The notes below the pieces were generated by a model. That model was not told the origin of the DNA, ran no database searches, and saw only the letters and a list, made by a program, of their open reading frames with translations. Of a DNA stretch of 64,000 bases, positions 53,501 through 64,000 are shown piece after piece (the first letter of the stretch is position 1; each line of letters begins with the position of its first letter). The stretch is taken from NCBI RefSeq assembly GCF_030463565.1, contig NC_134676.1, positions 28,583,228-28,647,227 of the forward strand. The letters are read 5' to 3'. Origin of the DNA: Pelecanus crispus (taxonomy: Eukaryota > Chordata > Aves > Pelecaniformes > Pelecanidae). The position numbers were made by a program, and so were the translations under genes.

Positions 53501-56500
53501 TTGACCCAGGTACTGTCATGCCACATTGCATCTTATGCATACAGGGAATGCCAACTATTAAGCGGGGAATTCAGAAACTGTTCTCACTGTAAGAATTTGC
53601 TGTGCTGGGCCCATCAAGCTAAGGCAGAACTGCGGGATCCCGTGGATCTGTGGCACCCAGACCTCTCTTTGGAGCTTATGAGATTCAGCCTGCTCCTGCC
53701 ACACTGGAGAATGAAGTGCAAATAATAAGCTCCACAGTACAGAGATATGCAGTTTACAAATGTGTATGAGCTGGAAGGCTGATGATGATGAGGAGGCTGG
53801 TGTGCAAAATACTTTGGTCAAAATGTGGAGGGAGAGAAGGAGAATGGTACATATGCCTTGGGAGTACTGCTGCTGTGCTCTCCTCGAGGAAAAATGCTGT
53901 GGTATTTGTTTGCAGTAATATGCAAATAGTACAATGTTTAGTTCCTCAAACTTCTTTGTAACCATCACACACACAAAGCTTAGGTATAAAAGCAGAAAAA
54001 TACATTTCTTGCCATGTAAGAGACATTGTATACTCTATGAGGTACTTAGGTATAGGTGAACTTGCAATGCAGATCATTGTCTCTGAACAGTCTCAGAAAG
54101 TATCACCAGGACTGTGAGGGTCATACTGGTAGCCCAAATTTCCAGCCTTGGCTCAGTGGCAGAGCTATTTGACCTGTGGAGGGAGCAAGGCCTCCGAGAT
54201 CTGAAGTCTCGGTACCTGAAGTACTGTGCAAGTTTTGAACTTGGTGAGGCTTTTGACAGAGACTCGTCACATCTGGGCGCTTTTCTGCCTCTTTGCAAGT
54301 CCTCGTCACTCTGCTATAGAAGGAAATAAGGTTGCTTTGATGTGATCTGTTCTTTTTATGGTGTTTTTTTCCCCCATCTTCTTGGCACTTAGAAATGCTA
54401 TAGGAGTAAACAAAAATATATGCTTGTCATATAGATAATGGCTCCCACAGCTTATCACACAAAGCCTCTATACTCACTGTTTTCAGCTAATATTTTACAC
54501 TTTTCTTTCATAATCTGTGCAAGCAATAATGTCATCCCTGCTACTTCTGTACATCCGACTTCATACACGCTTGAAACGCCGATAAAGCTGAAGGCTGCAG
54601 GCACCAGCAGGATGGAGCAGACATCAGGACTTTGTTCAACCACTGAGCTGGCCACGGCCGTGCCGATCTTCTGGGACAGAGCGTCCTAAAGAACTCTGCA
54701 AGGGGAAGAGACAACAGCAAAGTCCAGGAGGTAGGTCTGCAGCTCTCCTTGAAATGATCTTGCTGATGTGACAAGCTGTGACTTTGGCGGTGAAGACTTT
54801 GACACGGGGGGAATTGACTCAAAGGGTGTGTTTTACAGCGGGGACTCGCAGACGGGAGTCTGCAGGCAGCTTGGTGGAGAGGTGAAGGAAATGGAGAAAT
54901 ATTTTGAGCTGTTAACAGGAGCTTTTCTGCAGCGCGGTGCAGTTTCTCCTGCCTCCCTGTCTAACAGGAAACTTCCACCCTCTTTTTACGGTGCTACTGC
55001 TTGCCAATGTATACAAGTTCCAGTCCTCTGGGACCGATTTTTATGTTATGTGGTAGTTTGGGTGTAAAAGTTAACCCTCTCTCCACTGTAGTAGTAGTAT
55101 TATTTTAAACTCTCGTAAGAGTTGGAATGAAGCTGTTAAACTCTATATTGACCCAAATTAGAAGTGAGTAAACTATTTACCAGGGTTTGTGGGTTTTAAC
55201 ATTTTTTTTTTTTTTTTAACATTTTTATCTTGACTCCTGCCTTTATGGTGCATTAAGTACTTGGCAACCATGGATACTCCCATCTCTTAAAGTCAGAGAA
55301 TTGAAATACTCAATGTATAAGCAATCAGGCTTGAGAATTTCCATGGCTGACTATCCCCGGGCTTTCTAAACACTTCCATGCTTTAACAGGGCTGCAAATC
55401 CTCTGACTGGCAGGACAGAATAGTTTGGGATGTACCAAGGGATTTGCCGAGACATTTTTCTTTTCAGGCCTCCACTAGAACAACTTCCATCAAAAGTTAT
55501 TGTAAAGCAGTTCAGATTAGTTGGGGAAGCAGAGTAGCTAGGTTCTCTTCTCTCTTGTGAACGCATGACCCTGCAGAAGTTGCTTGCCTCTTCTCCTGGC
55601 CAGAGAGCAGAGACACAGACTTCCTTTACCTCAGCATATCTCTGGGTCATGGACATGCAGGAATTAATGCTAGATATTTTACTGCAATTATGAGGATCAC
55701 TGATGTACTGGAGGCAACCAGAAAAGACCATCCAGCATTTTCTAAAGAACATATACAGAGTTGGGACTGTATGGCAGACAGACAAGAAAAACAACTTACT
55801 CTCAGCACAGCAGGTTCTGTTAGGAAACACAGATCTATGTATCCCATGTAATGAAGAGTCCTCATGTTTAGCACTAGGAAAAAGTTATATGTGATACCCA
55901 TAATTGCCAAACCTTTGCTGAACCTGTGTTTCCCACTTATGTGGCAAGAAGCTGTCTTTCCTCTTCCAGAAGCACAAAACAGGCTGTGGTAAACTGTAGA
56001 CTTTTTTTTTCTTTTTCCTTGGGGCACTGTGTTGTTTTAAGTCTTCAGGGTCTTAAAATTAGCTGGCTTATAATTTAGTTAGGCTTGGGTCTAAAAGTAA
56101 TGGCGGCTTTTTTGGCATCACGCAATTAGAGGTCCGTAAGGCAGCATGTGAGTAAGTGTAGTTACTTAGGTCTTTAGTTATCCATCACTTAAAGGAAATC
56201 TAAGTATTACATCAGGCAGGCCAAAACAAGGGGGTGAGCTGTGTGGAACGGGGCTGGTAGTGGGTGCTGTTATGTTACAGGGGCATAGGCTGAGGCTGCA
56301 GTGCAAGGAAAATAGGGGGAAACAAGACAAACGTGATAGAATCAGCTGATCTAGATTTAATGCCAATAAAAAGTACTCCTACAGAAGATCCACAATCCTT
56401 ATCCATAGATAATTTTGTGATGGAAATAACCAGCTAGCAGCAGTAAACACTAGCATATGAAGAAGTTAACTTTCCCAGCTAACAGCATTGAATAATCAAG

Positions 56501-58462
56501 TAGAGTTAAAAGTTTAATACAGACAGACAGTTTACTAAAAAAAAAAAACCCCAAAACAACAACAAAACCAAAACAAACCAAAACCACACTTAGCAAAGCA
56601 CATTATTACTTTTCTCCTTCCCCAGCTTCCCAAGAACATCATCCCCTCTACCTTCCCCAGAGACCCATCAAGTGACTTGATTTGTATAGAGCAGAGGGAA
56701 AACCAGAAGGGGAACTAACTGTGTCTTTCTGCAGAGCTGGTCATGCAAACAGCTTGACCAAGTTTGCATTGCTGTGTGAGCCGGTGTATATTAAGCAAAC
56801 ACAGATATTTTATCAGGGAGACCTTTTCCCAAAGTGTTTTTGCCTGGAGGAGAGGGAATTGTTCCCATAGCTCCTGCTATTATATGGTAATAGTGTTGGT
56901 TGCTGAAACACACTGTGACCTGGTTTCCAAGGAAAGGTGTAGACACTGGTTTTGCCTCAGACGCCTTTGAGGGATGGGGGAGTAGCACCTGTTTTGCTGC
57001 TCTCTTTGATTTTTTTGGTTGTTGTTGTTAATGCTACCTACATGAAAACACTTACCCTCATTGATCCCTTTCTCCGTTCTCCTCTTTCATTTCCCAGCCT
57101 CTGTTCTGCTGCTCCTTCTGAGCACACATTCCCTTTTCAGTTTTTTAACCTAAGTGATAAGCAAGGAGCCTGGTTCGTGCTGTGTGTCAGCAGAAGGGCT
57201 TCTGCATGGGAGAGAGAACAACGTGGTGGGGTAGGAGTGCTCCTGCTCTCCTGCGTTCGCTCTCTCCATTTCCTCTCCTTCCACAGACTTGCATTCAGAC
57301 TTGACCTTTTCACTTCAATATTGCTCTGTGGCAAGCACAAAAGCACGACGGTATCTGTAGTGAGTACTATGTATTTCAGATCCACCGAGGAAAGAGCACT
57401 GCCTACTCGCAGCCTGAGTTTTCCAAGAATTGCTATTCCGGTAGCAGCTAATGTGTCTTGACATTCTGTACTCTGGGTTAACCACACCCAAGCTAACAGA
57501 TAAAGAGATGGTTTCCATCAGCTGGCCATCTCGCACGACACCAAAAATTGTTTGTGGCATCTGTAGCCAACTGTAGAGAGTCACAGACCTCTTTGATGGG
57601 TAATGCCAAAGTAGAAAAGAAGTAGTATAAATTCTATAGGGCTACATGTTAAGGGAGAACATGGCTTTTGTTTTTCTGTAGCTCAGTGTAGTTGTTGGTT
57701 GAGCTTGGACTTTGCTTACATACTGAACAGATCCTTCAGGAAGGACTGGCAGAGGGCAGAGTCGGGGGGGTGGGGCAGTGGGCACTGGCTGATAGATACC
57801 TTGCATTCCTCAGGGAAGTTGTGATGCATTGGTTGTTGCGTGCAGACAGGTTACAAGCTTCCTCAGGTAGCCCTGCCTGTGTGTCCTGCTGCTGAACCTG
57901 TTGCTTTCAGTGTTATCTGGAGTGCCTTTCCCTCTCCATGGGGCCAGCCTGCTCTGAGCAGAGGTCCCTCCAGCCACCCTGAACAAAACCCAACCTTCAA
58001 AGCAAGATTTTCATCCTTCTGCCTGTGGGGAAGCTTCTGGTGCATCTTGGACCCACCAGGCTCTGGGCTTCCTGTGATGGACCTGGGCAATTCATGACAG
58101 CTCCACCCCGTGGGCAGCATCCAGAGAGCTGGTGGGCTCTGTAGATCCACCTGGCAGCTTCTACCTTCAATCACTGAAGTGTTTGTGTTTAGCAGAGCAC
58201 AAGCTATATGGGAAAAGACACAATGAGGAAAGGGAAAGAAGTGCTGGGGAGTTGCAAAATTCCTTGTAGGCTCAAACAAAGTGGTTGACAAGCTGTTAAT
58301 ATATCAGCGCAATCTGAATACAGACACACCGGGAACACCTCTGCAGTGCATAAGAAAGGTTGGAAGAAGACCACAGGTTTTGTTGAGGCCAATGACATAT
58401 TTTCCCTTTTTGGACTGGTTAAAGAAAACTCTTAATTGGGTACTCTTTAGTTACAAGTGGTC
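50551..58462. other. Non-coding region downstream of the CpG island
   Basis: About 7.9 kb with no exon, RNA gene or transposon that I can support. If the island is the start of a plus-strand gene, this is its first intron. An A/C-rich low-complexity run lies at 56539-56590 ('aaccccaaaacaacaac'). Confidence 0.6.
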
Positions 58463-58636
58463 TGTCGTGGTTTAGCCTCAGCCAGCAACTAAGCACCACG
58501 CAGCCACTCGCTCACTCCCCCTACCCTGATGGGATGGGGGAGAGAATTGGAGGAGTAAGAGTGAGAAACACTCCTGGGTTGAGATAAGAACAGTTTAATA
58601 ATTGAAATAAAGTAAAATAGTAATGCTAATAGTAAC

Positions 58637-58665
58637 AGTATAATAATGATAATAATAATAATGAT
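58637..58665 (-). repeat. (ATA/ATG) trinucleotide run inside the LTR
   Basis: An 'aatgataataataataatgat' run in the transcribed part of the LTR. This part of the family is variable in length. Confidence 0.7.
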
Positions 58666-58782
58666 ATACGAAGCAAGTGATGCACAATGCAATTGCTCAC
58701 CACCCGCTGACCGATACCCAGACAGTTCCCGAGCAGTGATCGCTGCTCCCTGGCCACCCCCCCCCAGTTTATATACTGAGCA

Positions 58783-58790
58783 TGACGTCA
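58783..58790 (-). promoter_or_regulatory. Palindromic CRE (TGACGTCA) in the solo LTR
   Basis: A perfect CREB/ATF site lies 8 bp from a TATA box ('tatataaa' on the minus strand, 58768-58775). This pair is the core promoter of the LTR, directed to the left, towards the CpG island. Confidence 0.8.
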
Positions 58791-59032
58791 TATGGTATGG
58801 AATAGCCCTTTGGTCAGTTTGGATCAACTATCCTGGCTGTGCCCCCTCCCAGTTTCTTGTGCGCCTGGCAGAGCATGGGAAGCTGAAAAGTCCTTGACTG
58901 GCATAAGCAGTACTCAGCAACAACTAAAAACATCAGTGTGTTATCAACATTCTTCTCTTACTAAATCCAAAACACAGCACTATGCCTGCTACTAGGAAGA
59001 AAATTAACTCTATCCCAGCCGAAACCAGGACA

Positions 59033-60464
59033 GGTATCTATGAAAAGTAGCTTGTCTGAACCTTTACTGTTTTTCATGGTTGAGTTTGCCCTGCGAGAGT
59101 TTTTGGTAGATGGCAAGGAGATGAGAGCATATGTTGAAATGTAAATACCCATAGGTCTTTGACTTTTGAGTTAAAGAAAGTTTACCTTGAACAATGCAGC
59201 TGTTACTTTAAAGGAACAGCTTTTTAGAAACTGCTTTATTCCCAAGAAGGCTGTTTCCTATAGCCATAGATGAGTCGTTTGTGAAACAGGAACAGAGGCT
59301 TCTGGAGGGGCTGGGGCTGCTTCTTCAGTGCCAGGGGCATCTGCTATCTTTTTTGCTGCAAGGCAGTCAGTTTTCATATTTTCCGATTTGTACTGCCAAT
59401 ACAGGGATGCAAGAGGCAGTTGACTGTGTGGACTGCAGGCGAGACTTGCCGTGCAGAGCAAGAGGAAGATGAGAGTTGGTAATTTGTTCCTGCTCAGGAT
59501 GAAGGGAGCTGCAGACTCCTCCTGTGCAAGAATGACATTGGCATCACTGAGTTGCCCAGACTGGGAGTTGCTGTTATTCTGGGTACATGAGGCTTATGGA
59601 AACAGCAGAAATAATAATGTGAGGAGATGCAGCAAAACCCTGGGCTCTCTCTGGAACCAGGGTTCTCCATATGTAAATCATTAGGGTCTTAGTAAAGTGG
59701 AAACATGCCTTCAGAGAGGCAGCATGAGCCCAAAGCCTGCCAGTTTCTCTGTGCTGCTGAAGGGAACCTGCCTGTTTCTCCTGGTTGCTTGAATCCCTCC
59801 TTAACCCTTTATAAAGGGGTGGCCACAAAGAGGGCTGAAGCTGCTGTAACCCTGGTGGATACAAGCCGTTGGAGGTCAGCCAGAGTGGGAGCTTGGTTCT
59901 CTGGGCCAGCTCAGGCTTGTGCTGACAGGAGCAGCTTCCAGGCTGGCTTTTCTCCATCGCTCCTGAGCGCCGCTCTGGGACGGAGGAGTTGCTGGGGTGT
60001 TACTGGCAGCGGATCAGGGTCGAGTGCAATGCTGCTACCCCTGGAATGCTTCACACCAGAGGTGCACCAAGGCTGCACCATTGCAAATGGAGCTGGCAGC
60101 ACTTGCATTGCTGGCGCAAAAGCTGGGCTCTTGACCTGGCTTCTGTTTGCTGGGGCAGTGACTTTCCTAGGGATGCCTCATCCAGCTTGTCTTTGCGGCC
60201 CATGCTCTGGGATGAACTGATAGTCCTTTGCAGTTCCTTGTATCTTTCCACCAGGTGTGGAGGAACCTCAGGTGCTTAGTTTCACAAACATTGGGCAAGG
60301 TGGGTCCTACATGTGTGGTACAACAGCTAGGATACAGAACAGGTTGTCTGCTGGTTTTCATCAAGGCCAAATGCAGAATCACTATGGGTAATATAACCAC
60401 ATTGAGTTCTGCTCCCTGGCATGGAATATTCCTACATGTTGTGGAACAACCTAAAACAGCCCAG
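59033..60464. other. Non-coding region
   Basis: About 1.4 kb. A 171-codon frame opens here (59705-60220), but it lacks splice context, Kozak support and family resemblance, so I leave it uncalled. Confidence 0.6.
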
Positions 60465-60552
60465 TGGAAATGTCCCTGCCCATGGCAGGGGGGGTTGGGC
60501 TAGATGACCTTTAAAGGTCTCTTCCAACCCAAACCAGTTTATGATTCTATGA
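60465..60552 (+). mobile_element. CR1 3' tail fragment
   Basis: Shows 'aatgtccctgcccatggcag', 'gggttgggctagatgacctt', 'cttccaaccc' and 'atgattctatga'. Only the 3' UTR is left. Confidence 0.85.
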
Positions 60553-63500
60553 AATAATGCATGGAGGTGTGGCTATATGGTTTCTCAGTAGGAGTGGTGC
60601 TTTAAACTTGCTTTTACTCTGAAGGAATGGATGTATACCTTGTAAAAATGTTATTCCCAATAAATTAATTTGTGAGCTCACAGGAGGCTCTTCAGAGCAG
60701 AAATTTGGACCGCCACATCTAATAATGTACAGACTCAGCTGGTTAATAACTGATTGTTCTGTTCCTCCAACACACAGCATCAGCAGCTCCTATTTTTCTT
60801 TCAAAGGCCATGGGCTTACAGGATGGTGGGCACAACTTCTCCCCACTCCTCTTTGTGTATGTGTGGTCCACTTCCCTCCAGGGAAGAGATGCTGGGCCGG
60901 TAGGAGGTATCCTGTGCTACCCCAGATATGCAATTCACCAGCTGAACCGTGATGATTTATTTGTCTGCATAGCACTGAGAAGATGCAACAGTTAAAAAGG
61001 TCCACTTTTGTAGTGGTTTGGTAAATAAAACAAAACTTCAGGTAGGCACACTCAAAGCTAATTTAAATCTAGCTTACACTGATTGGTGATGTTTCCCCAG
61101 CATCTTAGATTATTTAAATGATATAGGCGGGTTAGAAGTTTCACTTGCAATGACCTTGCTGCCTCTGTGATAGTGCACAGTGGCCTTAGCCAGTGTGCTT
61201 AGGTCAGAATGCAACAAAAATTACACAGTATTCAGGTGAAACTGCAGAAGACCTTCTTAGGCAGGCAGATCATCACTCCCTCTTAGGCTGTGCCTTGGAA
61301 GCCAGGATTGTCACTGCTAGGTTTTACAAATTTTTACAGAAGAGAACACCTTTTTTATTATGAGAAATGCAAACGAAGAAGCAAACATTGCTCTAATCCA
61401 GTTTTGATGAAACAAAAAGGCTAAACTGCAAAACAACCCAAAACATAGATTGTTGCCAGCTCTGATACTTTGTTCCCATTCAAAATTGGGTTTCTTTTAG
61501 CACTTTTTTCAGTTCAGTTTAAATAAAAAAATCCTGAAATAAGAAATGTTTATTTTGAGTTTGAAAGAAATGTATTGACTTGAGGCAACGTTGATGTTTT
61601 TCAGGAGTGCCAGTGAAATGCAAAAGCACCCAGTTGTTCACATGGCTTATAGAGCAGGATGTTTAGGGTTTTCTGACCAGATTGCACCTGGTGTTAGCAG
61701 CACACCTGACCCTTGCTTAACCCTTCTCAGGGATCACCTTTTAAATTTCAATATTGCGGAATGCACACTAGAGCCTTGCTGTCAGTCACAAGTGTTGTAA
61801 TTAATGCCTGCAGTTCGTGAGTGGAAGCTTTTAGCTGGACTGCACTCTCACCTGAAGCCTGAGTGCCTGGGGAGAGGATTTCCTCCTCTTCCAAGCAACT
61901 TCACCCATTTTCATTTCGTGATTGAATCCTGAGCAGTGTGCATGGCTTTATGAATAAAGAAACCTTCGACATGGCAATCTTTGCAGCTGAGGGCATGATC
62001 TTTGAGAGGCTAAGAGCTGTAGTCGGTGCTTAGGGGATGGATGCTCTGCCTTCATCCATCTTCTCTGAATGCAAGCAGCAGTTGTAAAGGGAGAGCCATT
62101 TCCTAGATTTTTATAAATTTTTTTTGTGTGTTGCATTATGGTGCTAGCAACAAGCGAAATGCAGATTTCTCCAATGGAAACCTTCAGATGAATTGCTGTG
62201 GATTAAACTTTGATGTAACAAGCTGATAATGGGTCTGTTAATCAGACTGATACAAATGCAGGTGTTTGTTCTTGGCCAACATGGAGACGGTAAAATCTGG
62301 AAGGTTTAGCAAAAGTGTGGTGCAGATTGAGGAGAGGAGGATTTCCCTGGGAGCCAGGGTTCGTGAAAAGGCTGTATAACTCAGGAAGGATCTGGGCAGA
62401 AGTCCTATGCCTGGTGAAGACCCAGGGCTCCTGCCCTCCTCAAGTGCCTGGCCATGCAAACTCACCCCCATTCCTGTTCACAGGAGTTGGGTGACTCCTG
62501 GAGGGGTGGGATGGTGAAGGGCAGGCACTGGAGAAAGTTACCAGCCGGTGGCTGTGCTCTCATGTCAAATCCTGTTCCATCCCCCTCTCAGCACCCAAGA
62601 GCAGAGTCCTGGAGCCCCGGCTGCACAGGGGTTGGTGTGGGAAGGAGAAGGGGAGGGGTGGGGTGCTGTGGGTGTTGCTTCCTTCCGATCGAGATGCGCC
62701 CGGTCAGACACACACATGATGTGCTGCAGTCTTTGCTCATGACAGATCTGGACTAGCCGTGCCCCAAAGGCAGAAGTCCACAGGGTAAGTGCCTTGTGGT
62801 GTGTAGAAATGTTATGAGTCAGCTGAGCTAGAATTAAAATTGTTTTAATACTTCTTTTTCTTTCTTCTCCCAAAAGAAGCCTAAAACCAGGCTTTAATTT
62901 ACCTTTAATTAACCTTTCCTTTGGTTTCACCTTGCAAGCAGTTAACATTTCAAGCAATTACGGTCTCTCAGTAGAAATTCAACATTTCTGTGTTGTTATA
63001 GTAATCTGTATTGTAAAAGCCAAGAGAAATAGCCACTGGTTCAATTTGCTTCTCTGGCCTTATAGGTGCACTTTTACTACTGTATAGGTGTTCCAGTATG
63101 AGTTTGGATATCAAAGTGCACTATATGATTTAACCAAGCAAATTGCCTATGGATGGTACAGGTGCAAACGCTGCTTTTCATATTTGTGATGTACTGACTG
63201 TAGGGGTTTGCACACTCTTGGGTAATCTGCAGCTTTGCTAGCTGTTAATTTATGTTTATAGATTACTGGAATAAGATTCAGTAGTTTGCAAGCAGGAGCA
63301 ACAATTTTTCGCAGGAATGTGAACTTTTGCACATGTGGTGATAGCAGCTGGAAGTGACTATTGAGGCAACAGGTCTTCCACAGATATTCCCCTGTGATCA
63401 GGCCATACGTCACTTCCCCAAATCTTTGCTGTGTTACCCAATATATATATATGAATGTCTGTAGACACATATGTATTATTTCCTCTGTTCTTATTTCTAC

Positions 63501-64000
63501 ATTCTCCCTCTCTTCCCCAGTTGCTGCAGGTCTCTAGAAACCAAGGTCTAATTCTAGTGTATGTCCTATATGCATTTTCTAGCATGCTTTTGCCTTCAGC
63601 TTGGCCTTCCTTCCCAGCGCTTCCTTTAGCTAGCCATAGCTTGGTTCATAACTTTCAATGCTTTCAGTACACAGGGGAAAAAGCCTATCCTCTGGTTTTG
63701 TGGGTTTATGGCATTTTATGAGTGTTGTGTGAGCCACAGGAGAGCTGCAGAATTCTTCCCTCCCAAAAAATAAGACATGTGCACTGGATTAAAGCATGTA
63801 GGAGGGAGTGGAGCTCCACTGCCTGCTTGTAAGAGTGCTGTGTATTTTCTGGTCCTTCTGCAAGCCCAGCATCATTGCCTTAGGCAGACACAGACAGCTG
63901 AGCCTAGCTGGAGAGTGCCTTGGAGGGGAGGACTGAGAGTTTCCATTTGAGAGTGGCAAAGCTCAGCCTTTGCTTGGTCCCCTCGGGAGCATGTAGTCTG
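60553..64000. other. Non-coding region to right end of window
   Basis: About 3.4 kb in which I see no exon, RNA gene or transposon. A short (TA)n run is at 63441-63452. The GCNT4 coding exon, normally one long open frame, is not present. Confidence 0.6.

Larger units (their letters stand above)
58463..59032 (-). mobile_element. Solo LTR of an avian endogenous retrovirus
   Basis: The element is 570 bp and bounded by TG...CA ('tgtcgtggttt' to 'accaggaca'). On the minus strand the order is that of a promoter: CRE, then TATA, then a TA-rich stretch and the 3' end. No retroviral coding sequence adjoins it, so it is a solo LTR left after recombination. I recognise the sequence as a frequent Neoaves LTR type. 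The flanks ('gtggtc' and 'ggtatc') are not an exact target-site duplication, which fits an old insertion. Confidence 0.9.

Noticed and set aside
59705..60220. 171-codon frame on the plus strand right of the solo LTR, and overlapping frames nearby.
   Set aside because: Composition is Trp/Cys/Ser-rich without a pattern, there is no splice or start context, and other frames overlap it on both strands.

Overview
The window is vertebrate nuclear DNA from a bird. Evidence: several CR1 retrotransposons with the avian 3' end (a stretch like 'ccttccaaccc' followed by 'attctatgattctat'), a tRNA(Ile)-derived SINE ending in a CR1 tail, and a minus-strand solo LTR of an endogenous retrovirus type that I recognise from Neoaves. 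The SINE resembles what I remember of passerine SINEs, but I would not name the order from it.

The main gene is the larger 3' part of ANKRD31 on the plus strand, 3126 to 45906. I reconstructed it exon by exon from splice sites, reading phase and recognisable domains. About 1,340 codons are present. The first exons, including the first ankyrin repeat of block 1, lie left of the window. Order of parts: ankyrin block 1 (3.1-6.9 kb), a serine/threonine/glutamate-rich linker (7.7-11.5 kb), a basic patch and ankyrin block 2 (17.8-21.2 kb), a coiled-coil stretch (22.5-27.7 kb), a long disordered exon, a RAMA domain (28.4-31.5 kb), and a C-terminal tail with the Trp-containing motif 'EEFLPCPVMEKHWSFY' ending in TAA at 45904-45906. 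In mammals ANKRD31 is a meiotic chromosome-axis protein that binds REC114 through its C-terminus and helps place recombination-initiating DNA breaks. The reading frame is clean except at 9.65-10.13 kb, where it needs either two very short introns or a frameshift.

The introns hold CR1 fragments at 3.3, 4.9-5.9, 7.2-7.6, 13.3-14.5 (reverse-transcriptase fragment), 19.35-20.1 (tail-to-tail pair), 35.25 and 38.5 kb, and the SINE at 40.1 kb. From 45.9 to 49.4 kb the DNA is 3' untranslated or intergenic. A CpG island at 49.4-50.55 kb has a strong plus-strand splice donor at 50400 and looks like a promoter with a non-coding first exon. From mammalian gene order (HMGCR - ANKRD31 - GCNT4) its best candidate owner is GCNT4, whose coding exon is not in the window. 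From 50.6 to 64 kb I see only the solo LTR (58463-59032), one CR1 tail (about 60465-60552) and otherwise non-coding sequence.

I found no CRISPR array, operon or microbial system; this is ordinary avian genome. The points most worth a second look are the split linker exon, an alternative early C-terminus at 39.28 kb that would remove the REC114-binding tail, a pair of near-identical inverted repeats about 30 kb apart, and the tRNA-CR1 SINE.
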